DNA of 64,000 nt from Rouxiella badensis (lineage in GTDB: Bacteria > Pseudomonadota > Gammaproteobacteria > Enterobacterales > Enterobacteriaceae): the NCBI GenBank assembly GCA_026967495.1, contig CP114060.1, forward strand, positions 930,001 through 994,000. The letters are read 5' to 3'. This document shows, in pieces, positions 9,472 through 17,467 of the stretch. The stretch's first letter is position 1. The number at the start of each line of letters is the position of its first letter. The position numbers and the translations under genes were made by a program. Below the pieces are notes generated by a model. That model saw nothing but the letters and a program-made list of their open reading frames with translations, was not told where the DNA came from and ran no database searches.

Positions 9472-10684
9472 TTACAATTTAAGAACGCGGATTACTGATT
9501 TTTTCCTGATTTTTTCAGGCAGGCTGAGGATACCGTGGGTCAGTACCCCTCCTATTAGACCCCAGAAGGCGGAGCCAACGCCAAACAGTTGAATACCTGA
9601 TGCAGTAATGAGGAAGGTCACGATGGCCGCGTCGCGCTGCTTTTCTTCTGTTAATGCGCGATAGAGGCTGCCAGAAATGGTGCCAAGCAGCGCCAGACCG
9701 GCGACAGTATGAATCAGCGGCGCAGGCAGCGCGGTGAACAGCGTACCGATTGAACCGCCCATTACGCCAGCCAGCAGATAAAACACGCCGGCGGCAACGG
9801 CGGCGGTATAGCGCTTGTTGGGGTCGGGATGCACGTCTTTGCCCATGCAGATGGCCGCCGTAATGGCCGCAATACCAATAGAGTAGACACCGAACGGGGC
9901 AAGAATCAGCGCCAGCAGCGCGGTAACGGTAATCAGCGGCGAGACCGGTACTTTAAACCCAGAGGCATGCAGGGTGGCGATGCCGGGCGCGTTTTGAGAG
10001 GCCATCGAGACCACGAAAAACGGCAGACCGATGCCAACCAGCTTCTCCCAGGAGAAATGCGGCATGATAAATTCAGGCGCGGCGAAGTGTACTGCCTGAC
10101 CGTGGAAGGCGATATCCCCCTGCCAGGCGGCGATCGCTAACCCAACGCACAGCGAAAGAATAACCGAGTAGCGGGCTATCAGGCGTCGTGCAATCAGATA
10201 CGTCAGGCACATGCCGCCCGCCAGCAGCAGGTTGGTCTGTAGGGAAACAAAGGCATCGAGTCCCAAATCGCAGCAAGATACCCGCCAGCATCGCGGCTGA
10301 GAGCGCCTGCGGTATATAGCGCATCATTTTGGCGAATAAACCGGTGACGCCGCTCAGTAAAATCAGGCCGCTGGCAAAAACAAATACACCGATCGCGTCA
10401 TTGAGCGACGTGCCGGGTAAGCTGGTGACCAGCAGCGCCGCGCCCGGTGTCGACCAGGCGGTGACAATCGGCGTACGGTAATACAGTGAGAGCGCGATGC
10501 CGGTAACGCCCATGCCGAAACCGAGCATGGTAAACCAGCTGCCTATTTGCGCGAGATTGGCTCCTGCGGCCTCGGCGGCCTGAAAAACAATCGCCGCTGA
10601 GCTGGTATAACCCACCAGTACGGCGACAAATCCGGCGATCACGGCGGAAAATGACCAATCTTGCAGACGATTTTTAAATAACAT
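9472..10684 (-). CDS. BenE family benzoate/H+ symporter-like transporter, YdcO type (frame break)
   Basis: Inner-membrane transporter of the BenE family, 403 aa when repaired, with about 12 helices. Recognisable blocks are STPGAALLVTSLPGTSLNDA, IPQALSAAMLAGILLRFG, VVSMASQNAPGIATL and SIGTLFTALPAPLIHTVAGL. The frame breaks at the CCC at 10262-10264 (one base too many), after which FGLDAFVSLQTN continues. E. coli YdcO is the nearest known relative; benzoate transport is shown for Acinetobacter BenE but no benzoate catabolic genes lie here, so the substrate is open. Divergent from a GNAT gene across a spacer with a striking inverted repeat. Confidence 0.85.
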
Positions 10685-10823
10685 TCTCGACAGACCTTGT
10701 GTTTGCTGGCTGTGCTTTTGAGCCGGATTAGCGATAGCGTCTTATTTTTAGTCCGTTATAGAGCATTATTTGTGTGAGAATATCAATGGGCAGTCGAGTG
10801 ATTTAAAATAAATATGCTAATTT

Positions 10824-10850
10824 ATTCACATTTGGTGAATTTAAATTCAC
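10824..10850. promoter_or_regulatory. ATTCAC/GTGAAT repeat cluster, candidate operator
   Basis: Three alternating half-sites ATTCAC (10824), GTGAAT (10835) and ATTCAC (10845); the last two form the perfect 16-bp palindrome GTGAATTTAAATTCAC (10835-10850). It sits 31 nt upstream of the GNAT start and in the divergent promoter region with the BenE-type gene. Binding protein unknown. Confidence 0.5.
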
Positions 10851-10881
10851 TCTGGTGGCGTTAATCTGAATAAGAAAAGAG

Positions 10882-11334
10882 ATGAGCACTATCGATAAAC
10901 CGATCATTCGTCCACTGGTCCGTGCCGACAGAGAACAATGGGAAGCGCTATGGCGCGAATATCTGGATTTTTACCAGAGTACCCTCAATCAAGACGTTTT
11001 TGAGCGCACGTTTACACGGCTTTCCGAAGAAAGCTATGAGGCGATGTTTGGCTATGTCGCTGAGCATGAAGGAAAGTTGGTAGGAATAGCCAACTGTATC
11101 AATCATGACCACGGCTGGTCGCTCGAGCAGGTGACCTATTTGCAGGATCTCTACGTCTCACCGGCCGCGCGTAAGATGGGCGTCGGACAGGCACTCATTG
11201 AGGCGGTCTATGACTATGCCGATCGCAACAATAAAGCCAACGTCTATTGGACCACGCAGAGTGCTAACCACACCGCCAGAAAATTGTATGACCGCGTGGG
11301 CGTATTGACCGACTTTATTAAATATTGCCGCTAA
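10882..11334 (+). CDS. GNAT family N-acetyltransferase
   Basis: 150 aa, a single GNAT fold. The acetyl-CoA pyrophosphate loop is SPAARKMGVGQALIE after LQDLYV, and the C-terminal YWTTQSANHTARKLYDRVG is the usual beta6/alpha4 region, resembling spermine/diamine-type and amino-group acetyltransferases. Acceptor unknown. Overlaps the end of the convergent downstream gene by 4 nt. Expression may be controlled by the palindrome directly upstream. Confidence 0.8.
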   Translation: MSTIDKPIIRPLVRADREQWEALWREYLDFYQSTLNQDVFERTFTRLSEESYEAMFGYVAEHEGKLVGIANCINHDHGWSLEQVTYLQDLYVSPAARKMGVGQALIEAVYDYADRNNKANVYWTTQSANHTARKLYDRVGVLTDFIKYCR

Positions 11335-11870
11335 TCGACGCTTTTAATCGGGGTGATATAGCAGGTGCTTAATTCACTCACTTCGTCTTCCTGCTGACTA
11401 ATCTCGTAGCCTTTGTCGTTAAGAATAACGGCGCTGTAGGGCACGCGATTCACCTGATTCAACACTGATTCCTGATAACTTTTCATAATATTGGCCTTGG
11501 CAATCGCCTGATTTGGCTGGTCGAGGCCGGTTACCTGAATAAAGGTGTCCCTAAATTCGTTAGAGAAAGAGGTTTTCTCCAGACGGCTCACAATCAAGGC
11601 GTGGATGTTGACCGTCACGTCGTTGCCGAGCAGATAAATCAGCACCGTTTGATAGACCAGTTCGTCGTGGGATTTCTGTACTAAAAAGCCGTTTTCAATC
11701 ACCTTCATTGGCTGTTCATTGGGATAGATAATATCGCTCAGGCATAACGTTCTGTCGCCAATCTGCATATGGCTGAATTTTTCTTTTATTTCTTTCGCCG
11801 ACGATGCCAATGACGGCGTCGAATACAGCGCGGGAAGCAGCAATACCCATACCAGAGCAAATCTCTTCAT
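11331..11870 (-). CDS. hypothetical exported protein
   Basis: 179 aa with a clear Sec signal peptide MKRFALVWVLLLPALYSTP, likely cleaved after PSLAS near residue 23. The mature part has two cysteines (in DRTLCLSDI and ELSTCYITP), which could form a disulfide in the periplasm. I do not recognise the family and see no catalytic motif. Convergent with the GNAT gene by a 4-nt overlap and divergent from yfcF. The start at 11870 follows GAGGCTCG. Function unknown. Confidence 0.65.
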   Translation of the reverse strand: MKRFALVWVLLLPALYSTPSLASSAKEIKEKFSHMQIGDRTLCLSDIIYPNEQPMKVIENGFLVQKSHDELVYQTVLIYLLGNDVTVNIHALIVSRLEKTSFSNEFRDTFIQVTGLDQPNQAIAKANIMKSYQESVLNQVNRVPYSAVILNDKGYEISQQEDEVSELSTCYITPIKSVD

Positions 11871-11983
11871 CGAGCCTCCTGCCGGGAAATTATTGAGTTA
11901 ACTCATAGTCATTGCTTACAGATTAGGCTATGTTTCAGAGATCAGAACAGGGAATAAACGAGAATTCGCTATCAGGGGGTAAA

Positions 11984-12616
11984 ATGAGTGAACCGAAGTT
12001 AACGCTATATTCCGATGCTAATTATTATAGTCCGTATGTGATGTCTGCATTCGTCGCATTGACAGAAAAAGGCATCCCGTTTGAGATTGAAACGGTAGAT
12101 TTGGCGCAGGCAGAAAATCTAAAAGAAAATTATTCGGCGATTTCGACGACACGCCGTGTACCGACCCTGTCGAACGGCAATTTTCAGCTGTCCGAGTCTT
12201 CGGCAATTGACGAGTATATTGAAGAGCTGTTTCCGGCACCGACTTTCCCGGCTATTTACCCTGAAAACCAGGAAGATCGCGCCAAAGCACGTGAAATTCA
12301 GGCCTGGCTGCGCAGCGATCTGATGCCTATCCGCGAAGAGCGTTCAACCGAGATTGTTTTTGGTGGCCAGCATCGTCCACCGTTAACGCCTGCGGGTGAA
12401 GTGGCGGCGGCGAAGCTGTATGACGCTGCGCTGCGCCTGCTGGGTGAGCGTAATAATCTGTTTGGTGAATGGTGTATTGCCGATACTGACCTGGCATTGA
12501 TGCTGAATCGTCTGTATTTGAACGGCGATAAAGTGCCTGAAAAGCTGGTCGATTACGTTCAGCGCCAGTGGGATCGAGATTCTGTAAAAGAGTGGCTTGC
12601 TCTGTCTGCGCGATAA
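11984..12616 (+). CDS. yfcF: glutathione transferase YfcF
   Basis: GST-fold cytoplasmic enzyme, 210 aa (E. coli YfcF 214). N-terminal domain begins MSEPKLTLYSDANYYSPYV; TRRVPTL and LSESSAIDEYIEELF are the glutathione-binding elements; IQAWLRSDLMPIREER and LFGEWCIADTDLALMLNRL match YfcF closely. E. coli YfcF has glutathione transferase and peroxidase activity and helps against oxidants. AGGGGG at 11975-11979 supports ATG 11984 over an upstream in-frame ATG at 11930. Followed by a hairpin. Confidence 0.93.
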   Translation: MSEPKLTLYSDANYYSPYVMSAFVALTEKGIPFEIETVDLAQAENLKENYSAISTTRRVPTLSNGNFQLSESSAIDEYIEELFPAPTFPAIYPENQEDRAKAREIQAWLRSDLMPIREERSTEIVFGGQHRPPLTPAGEVAAAKLYDAALRLLGERNNLFGEWCIADTDLALMLNRLYLNGDKVPEKLVDYVQRQWDRDSVKEWLALSAR

Positions 12617-12621
12617 TGGAA

Positions 12622-12648
12622 AGGTAGCCCGATGCTTTCGGGCTACCT
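12622..12648. terminator. hairpin between convergent yfcF and GNAT gene
   Basis: Perfect 11-bp stem AGGTAGCCCGA / TCGGGCTACCT with a 5-nt loop located in the 37-nt convergent spacer. It lacks a proper T tract. Confidence 0.6.
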
Positions 12649-12653
12649 GCCGT

Positions 12654-13106
12654 TTAGCCCAGTCTTTTGGAAAGATAGAAGCGCTGATGTGAGGCTTCAA
12701 CCCCTTTTTCAGCACGCGTATCTTCGATGTAATCTTCAAGCGTCATCTTGCACTCATAGCCCAGGCGTTCGTAGAACGGGCGCGCCTGAAAACTGAAGGT
12801 ATCAACCAAGGCGTAGCGACAGCCGCGGGCAATAGCCTGTTCTTCAGCCTGTCGAATCAGCAGCGTGCCGCAGTCTTGTCCACGCAAAGATTCGGCCACC
12901 CACAGATATTTAATCATCAGATACTTACCTACGGTTTCAGCTATCAGTCCCGCCGTTTTATTACCGGCATCGTCTTCGACGAATACCGCCAGCTCTTTGA
13001 AAGATTGCTCTGGAATATAATTTTTATTGTATTCACGAAGACCATTTTTGACCGCCTCGACGTCGTCAAAAGAGGGGGTGGCCGTGATTCGTGTTTTGAT
13101 GGTCAT
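12654..13106 (-). CDS. GNAT family N-acetyltransferase
   Basis: 150 aa. The acetyl-CoA-binding segment is YLWVAESLRGQDCGTLLIRQ (R-G-Q-D-C-G in place of the usual RxxGxG), followed by ARGCRYALVDTFSFQARPFY and YERLGYE. Start chosen at 13106 (MTIKTRITATP) because AAGAGA lies at proper distance; the ATG at 13112 is an alternative. Substrate unknown. It reads in the same direction as the LysE-type gene, 37 nt after that gene's stop, and could be cotranscribed. Confidence 0.75.
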   Translation of the reverse strand: MTIKTRITATPSFDDVEAVKNGLREYNKNYIPEQSFKELAVFVEDDAGNKTAGLIAETVGKYLMIKYLWVAESLRGQDCGTLLIRQAEEQAIARGCRYALVDTFSFQARPFYERLGYECKMTLEDYIEDTRAEKGVEASHQRFYLSKRLG

Positions 13107-13143
13107 TTTCATTCTCTTGTTATCAATAATTTTTCTACAAAAT

Positions 13144-13773
13144 TTAGCGCTTGCTGGTCGCCAGACGCACAGCAAAGGCGACAAACACCAGCCCAGTCAG
13201 GCGGTCCATGTTACGAACCACCGCAGGGCGTTTTAACCAGCGCGAAAGCGGACGAGTGGCTGCAATCATCGTCGAAGACCAGACTGTACCAATCAAGACG
13301 TGGATCATCGCCAGGCCAAAGGTGTAGGCGGCAACGGGATAACCGCTGGCGACAAACTGCGGCAGAAAGGTCACGTAAAAAACGCCAACCTTCGGATTCA
13401 GCACGTTGCCGAACAACCCTTTAATGAACCCGTTGCTGCTCTTTTTCAGCGGAGCATCGGCGGCGGAGTCTGCCGCCATCTGATTACGGGGTTTGAACAG
13501 CATTTGCAGCCCCAGCCAGCAGAGATACGCTGCTCCGACCCATTTAAGTACGTTAAACGCCAGTTCCGAGGCGGTAAGCAACGCACCCAGACCCAGCGCC
13601 ACGATCGCACCCCATATCATACACCCGGCGTTCACCCCCATTGCGGCTTGAAAGGCTTTCTTACTGCCTTCGCTGGCGGCGGTACGAAGAATCAGCGCGG
13701 TATCGAGACCGGGCGTCAGCGTCAGCAGGGTGATGGCAAAGGTATAGGAAACGAGAGAATCGGTCAGTGTCAT
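13144..13773 (-). CDS. LysE/RhtB family amino-acid exporter
   Basis: Inner-membrane exporter of about six helices, 209 aa, typical for the RhtB family. Diagnostic blocks: TLTPGLDTALILRTAASEGS in the first loop (family P-G-P-D/N region), GAAYLCWLGLQMLF, and GFIKGLFGNVLNPKVGVFYV (the N-P-K loop) followed by FLPQFV. Likely exports amino acids or homoserine-type compounds; exact substrate not deducible. Upstream is the terminator of the DUF1471 gene, so it has its own promoter. Confidence 0.87.
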   Translation of the reverse strand: MTLTDSLVSYTFAITLLTLTPGLDTALILRTAASEGSKKAFQAAMGVNAGCMIWGAIVALGLGALLTASELAFNVLKWVGAAYLCWLGLQMLFKPRNQMAADSAADAPLKKSSNGFIKGLFGNVLNPKVGVFYVTFLPQFVASGYPVAAYTFGLAMIHVLIGTVWSSTMIAATRPLSRWLKRPAVVRNMDRLTGLVFVAFAVRLATSKR

Positions 13774-13838
13774 GGGCTGTTCCTTCGACTGGAAAGAGAC
13801 AGCATATTTATCAGCGACGGGGCATGCAATAGAAAAGC

Positions 13839-13884
13839 AAAAAGCCGATGAAATCTCCTTTTAAGGCGATCTCATCGGCTTTTT
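13839..13884 (-). terminator. rho-independent terminator of the DUF1471 gene
   Basis: Perfect 13-bp stem AAAAAGCCGATGA / TCATCGGCTTTTT. On the minus strand the stem ends in a T run, as expected for termination of the gene ending at 13912. Confidence 0.85.
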
Positions 13885-13911
13885 GCGGATAAAACGTCGT
13901 TGGTGTAACGA

Positions 13912-14169
13912 TTATTTGTACAGAACTGCACTTGCGCTCATCAGGTTGTTACCGGTCACTGAAGTGATGCGGTAAGAACTGGCACCCGCTTGTTTCGCCT
14001 GATTGGCCAAATCGTTGTTTAAAGAGTCCAGGGTGGTTGCGCCGCTGGCGGTTACAACGCCGATTTTTTGCGCCCCGTCAGCAGGTTGAGAGACTTCTTG
14101 TGCAGCAAAGGTGGCGAAAGAAGCGAAAGAAAGGGCCGCGGCTACTGCAAAATATTTGATGCTTTTCAT
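13912..14169 (-). CDS. DUF1471 (YdgH/BhsA/McbA) small periplasmic stress protein
   Basis: 85 aa with a signal peptide MKSIKYFAVAAALSFASFA cleaved near FAAQ. The mature domain has the family pattern KIGVVTASGATTLDSLNNDL and ends SYRITSVTGNNLMSASAVLYK. Members such as BhsA, McbA and YhcN affect stress resistance and biofilm formation at the cell envelope; which paralogue this is cannot be decided. ATG 14169 is used because it opens the signal peptide; an upstream in-frame ATG adds 19 unrelated residues. Well-formed terminator follows. Confidence 0.88.
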   Translation of the reverse strand: MKSIKYFAVAAALSFASFATFAAQEVSQPADGAQKIGVVTASGATTLDSLNNDLANQAKQAGASSYRITSVTGNNLMSASAVLYK

Positions 14170-14563
14170 AATGTCATTCCTAATCGGTAATATGAGTTTG
14201 AAAGGTGATTGCCTTTCGATGAGCAAATAATAGGCCGATTGAGTGAGGATGAAAAACGGATTGATTTGAGGAAGTCATTCAAAAATACTGTTCAACATTT
14301 ACGCGTTTTTACGTTTAACCCGGCAGAGCTTTACATCCCGAGAAGGCGGTTTACGTTGGACGCACAATGCGCGCAGATTCCGTCCTTGTGGCTGATTTTG
14401 AGCGAGTTTGTTTTAATCTGCTAAAATAGATATCGAGTAACAGAAAAAAGGTTCGCAGCGCTAAGCGACGAACTGATTCGTAGGAAGGGAATTTTCTACA
14501 TTGGTTTGGCCTGATTGGCTGAACAAATTTCACGGTAACACCAACGTATTAGGAGACGTCGAA
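14170..14563. other. intergenic region, divergent promoters
   Basis: 394 nt between the divergent DUF1471 and YmgE-type genes. It holds a plausible promoter for the latter at 14398-14427 and an AGGAG ribosome site at 14551. An open frame at 14209-14424 has no coding character. No stable RNA structure was recognised. Confidence 0.5.
14398..14427 (+). promoter_or_regulatory. possible sigma-70 promoter of the YmgE-type gene
   Basis: TTGAGC at 14398, 18-nt spacer, TAAAAT at 14422-14427; the gene starts 137 nt downstream after AGGAG. Moderate match only. Confidence 0.4.
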
Positions 14564-14811
14564 ATGGGTATTTTATCCTGGGTTATTTTTGGTCTGATTG
14601 CAGGTATTCTGGCTAAGTGGATCATGCCAGGTAAAGACGGTGGCGGCTTTATTCTGACCGTGATTCTGGGGATTGTAGGTGCGGTTGTGGGGGGTACATC
14701 AGTACCTTCTTCGGCTTTGGTCGTGTAGACGGCTTTAACTTTGGTAGCTTCGTGGTCGCCGTTATCGGTGCCATCGTTGTCCTGTTCATCTACCGTAAGA
14801 TAAGGTCGTAA
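14564..14811 (+). CDS. GlsB/YeaQ/YmgE family membrane protein (frame break)
   Basis: Small inner-membrane protein of the transglycosylase-associated family, 82 aa when repaired. It starts MGILSWVIFGLIAGILAKWI, has the conserved MPGKDGGGF motif, and continues ILGIVGAVVGG. One G is missing from the G6 run at 14689-14694; restoring it gives YISTFFGFGRVDGFNFGSFV and the C-terminal VVLFIYRKIRS, as in E. coli YmgE/YeaQ. These proteins are stress-induced and of unknown mechanism. A strong terminator follows. Confidence 0.88.
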
Positions 14812-14828
14812 TCGCAACACGTGTTTTG

Positions 14829-14857
14829 AAAAAGCCGCGCACTGTCGCGGCTTTTTT
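14829..14857 (+). terminator. rho-independent terminator
   Basis: 11-bp stem AAAAAGCCGCG / CGCGGCTTTTT with a 6-nt loop and a T6 tract. It ends the YmgE-type gene and, read in reverse, also lies just past urtE, so it may serve both converging units. Confidence 0.87.
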
Positions 14858-14872
14858 GTCACCGTTATTTTC

Positions 14873-15571
14873 TTAAATTGCCACCAGCCCTCTTACCCCT
14901 TCGGCCTCCATCTCACTGCCCTGTCCGCGTTTTATGATGTTACCGCGCGACATCACCAGATAGCTGTCGGCCAGCTCTGCCGCAAAATCATAAAATTGCT
15001 CGACTAGCAATATTGCCATGTCGCCTCTGGCAGCAAGCTGGCGGATAACGGCGCCTATCTCTTTAATAACCGAGGGCTGAATACCTTCTGTCGGCTCATC
15101 GAGGATAAGCAGGCTGGGCCTGCACGCCAGCGCACGACCGATGGCCAACTGCTGCTGCTGTCCGCCGGAGAGGTCACCTCCGCGGCGATTTTTCATTTCC
15201 AGTAGTACGGGAAACAGGTGATAAATTTCATCTGGGACCGTTTTGGCCTCACTGCCCGAAAAGCGCGACAGGCCCATCAGTAAATTTTCTTCTACTGTCA
15301 AACGAGGAAAAATTTCGCGTCCCTGCGGGACGTAGGCAATGCCCGACTGCACCCGCTGGTGCGGCTTGCGGCCATTGATAACCGTGCCGTTCCAGCTAAT
15401 GGTGCCGGATTTCGCCGGAATCAGTCCCATCAGGCACTTCAGCAGCGTCGTTTTGCCGACCCCATTGCGGCCTAACAGGCAGGTGACCTCACCTATTTTC
15501 GCCTCGAAAGACAGTCCGCGTAAGATATGGCTACCGCCGTAAAACTGGTTTAGCTCATTGACTTGCAACAT
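14873..15571 (-). CDS. urtE: urea ABC transporter ATP-binding subunit UrtE
   Basis: 232-aa cytoplasmic ATPase of the branched-chain amino-acid/urea (LivF-like) class. Walker A GRNGVGKTTLLK near residue 35, Q-loop in YVPQGREIFP, signature LSGGQQQQLAIGRAL, Walker B LLILDEPTEGIQP and the switch histidine position replaced by the LivF-typical VEQ (LLVEQFY). It is the last gene of the operon, 22 nt after urtD. Together with UrtD it energises urea import through UrtBC. Gene identity rests on order A-B-C-D-E and on the adjacent urea carboxylase. Confidence 0.93.
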   Translation of the reverse strand: MLQVNELNQFYGGSHILRGLSFEAKIGEVTCLLGRNGVGKTTLLKCLMGLIPAKSGTISWNGTVINGRKPHQRVQSGIAYVPQGREIFPRLTVEENLLMGLSRFSGSEAKTVPDEIYHLFPVLLEMKNRRGGDLSGGQQQQLAIGRALACRPSLLILDEPTEGIQPSVIKEIGAVIRQLAARGDMAILLVEQFYDFAAELADSYLVMSRGNIIKRGQGSEMEAEGVRGLVAI

Positions 15572-15593
15572 GATTCACTCCCTGCGGCGCAGC

Positions 15594-16394
15594 TTAGCGG
15601 CCCAGATAAACTTCGATAACCTGCTCGTTAGCCTGCACTTCCTGCAGCGACCCTTCCGCCAGCACTTGCCCCTGATGCAGCACGGTAACGTGGTCGGCAA
15701 TGGTTTCTACAAATCCCATATCGTGCTCGACCACCATCAGTGAATGCTTACCGGCGAGCGACTTGAACAGCTCGGCGGTGTACTCGGTTTCGGCGTCAGT
15801 CATGCCGGCGGCAGGCTCGTCGAGCAGCAGCAGATGCGGTTCCTGTACCAACAGCATGCCGATTTCCAGAAACTGTTTCTGGCCGTGCGACAGCATGCCC
15901 GCCATGCGATGCCGTTCGCCCTGCAAACGCAACGTGACCAGCATTTCGTCGATCCGGTCGCGCTGTTCGCTGTTCATTTTCGCGCGCAGACAGGCCCACA
16001 CCGATTTATTGGTTTTTTGCGCGATTTCGAGGTTTTCAAACACCGTCAGCGCCTCAAACACCGTTGGCTTCTGGAATTTACGACCAATGCCCGACTGTGC
16101 GATACGCACCGGATCCAGCCGGGTCAGGTCGATATTCTGGTCATAAAGTACCTGTCCCGACTTAGGCCGTGTCTTGCCGGTAATAACATCCATTAGCGTC
16201 GTTTTTCCCGCGCCGTTCGGACCAATGACGCAGCGTAATTCTCCAACGCCGATGCGCAGCGAGAGGTCAGTTAACGCCTTGAATCCGTCAAAGCTGACGT
16301 TGATTTTATCCAGCGTCAGAATCGGATCGGTCTGCTCGCGGTGCTTATCGGCAGGCTGCTGTTGAGTGAAGAGGTCCAGCGTCATTGAGTTCAT
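15594..16394 (-). CDS. urtD: urea ABC transporter ATP-binding subunit UrtD
   Basis: 266-aa LivG-like ATPase. Walker A GPNGAGKTTLMDVITG, signature LSHGQKQFLEIGM, Walker B LLLLDEPAAGMTDAE and the switch histidine in VVEHDMGFVE. The MDVITGK and GRKFQKPTVFEALTVFENLE segments are characteristic of UrtD. Its ATG at 16394 overlaps the urtC stop as ATGA, showing translational coupling. A second ATG nine bases inside is possible. Confidence 0.94.
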   Translation of the reverse strand: MNSMTLDLFTQQQPADKHREQTDPILTLDKINVSFDGFKALTDLSLRIGVGELRCVIGPNGAGKTTLMDVITGKTRPKSGQVLYDQNIDLTRLDPVRIAQSGIGRKFQKPTVFEALTVFENLEIAQKTNKSVWACLRAKMNSEQRDRIDEMLVTLRLQGERHRMAGMLSHGQKQFLEIGMLLVQEPHLLLLDEPAAGMTDAETEYTAELFKSLAGKHSLMVVEHDMGFVETIADHVTVLHQGQVLAEGSLQEVQANEQVIEVYLGR

Positions 16395-17467
16395 TGGGCT
16401 TTCCTTTTACGCAGCAGGCCAATCACGCCCTCGGGCAGGAACAGCGTCACCACAATAAACATGCCGCCGAGAATAAACTGCCAGTACTCGGGAATGGCGA
16501 CGGTAAACCAACTTTTAGCCCCGTTGACGATGCCCGCACCCAGAATCGGACCGATCAGCGTGCCGCGTCCGCCCAGTGCGACCCAGATGGCGGCCTCGAT
16601 AGAGTTAGTTGGCGACATCTCGCTCGGGTTGATGATGCCGACCTGCGGCACGTAAAGCGCGCCTGCCAGACCGCAGATCATTGCCGAAATCGTCCAGACA
16701 AACAGCTTGAAGCCTTTAGGGTCATAGCCGCAGAAGATAAGCCGGTTCTCGGCGTCGCGCACCGCCGTCAGCACGCGGCCGTATTTGCTGCGTGCCAGCG
16801 TGAAACCGAGTGCCAGACTGGCCACCAGCAGCAGCACGGTGGCGATAAACAGCCCGATTCGCGTTGATGTCGCCGTGACCTGAAAGCCGAGCAGGGTGGT
16901 AAAGCCGGTAAAGCCGTTATTACCCCCGAAGCCGGTCTCATTGCGGAAAAACAGCAACATACCGGCGTAAGTCAGCGCCTGCGTCATTATCGAGAAGTAC
17001 ACGCCTTTGATTTTGGAGCGGAAGGCGAAGTAGCCGAAAACGAACGCCAGCAGGCCGGGCACCAGCACTATCAGGCACAGTGCCCAGGCAAAATGCTGTG
17101 TTCCTGCCCAGAACCACGGCAGTTCGGTCCACGAGAGGAACGACATAAAGTCTGGCAAATTGTTGCCCGCGGCCTGGCGAATCAGGTACATCCCCATCGC
17201 GTAGCCGCCGAGTGCGAAGAACAAACCATGCCCGAGCGACAGCAGCCCGGCGTAGCCCCACACCAGATCGAGGGCGATCGCGACGATTGCATAACAAAGG
17301 ATCTTGCCGACCAGCGTCAGGGTATAGGTTGAAATCGCCAGTGGATGGGTCTGCGGCAGCAGTGCCAAAAAGGGCATCACCAGCAGCGAAATAAGCACCA
17401 GCGTGCCGAGGCTCATCGCCAGACGTGGCGCCTTTTGTACGCCTGTAATCGTTAAGGGTTGCGTCAT
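16391..17467 (-). CDS. urtC: urea ABC transporter permease UrtC
   Basis: 358-aa inner-membrane permease of the LivM class with about ten helices. Family marks: DLVWGYAGLLSLGHGLFFALG in the early loop, and the cytoplasmic coupling segment SKYGRVLTAVRDAENRLIFCG (EAA-like). It forms the translocation pore with UrtB. The start ATG shares its A with the urtB stop (TGATG), and its end overlaps urtD by 4 nt, so B, C and D are translated in a coupled series. Confidence 0.94.
   Translation of the reverse strand: MTQPLTITGVQKAPRLAMSLGTLVLISLLVMPFLALLPQTHPLAISTYTLTLVGKILCYAIVAIALDLVWGYAGLLSLGHGLFFALGGYAMGMYLIRQAAGNNLPDFMSFLSWTELPWFWAGTQHFAWALCLIVLVPGLLAFVFGYFAFRSKIKGVYFSIMTQALTYAGMLLFFRNETGFGGNNGFTGFTTLLGFQVTATSTRIGLFIATVLLLVASLALGFTLARSKYGRVLTAVRDAENRLIFCGYDPKGFKLFVWTISAMICGLAGALYVPQVGIINPSEMSPTNSIEAAIWVALGGRGTLIGPILGAGIVNGAKSWFTVAIPEYWQFILGGMFIVVTLFLPEGVIGLLRKRKAQ

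Noticed and set aside
14209..14424. Small open frame between the DUF1471 and YmgE-type genes
   Set aside because: No ribosome site, no recognisable protein, and it overlaps the probable promoter region.
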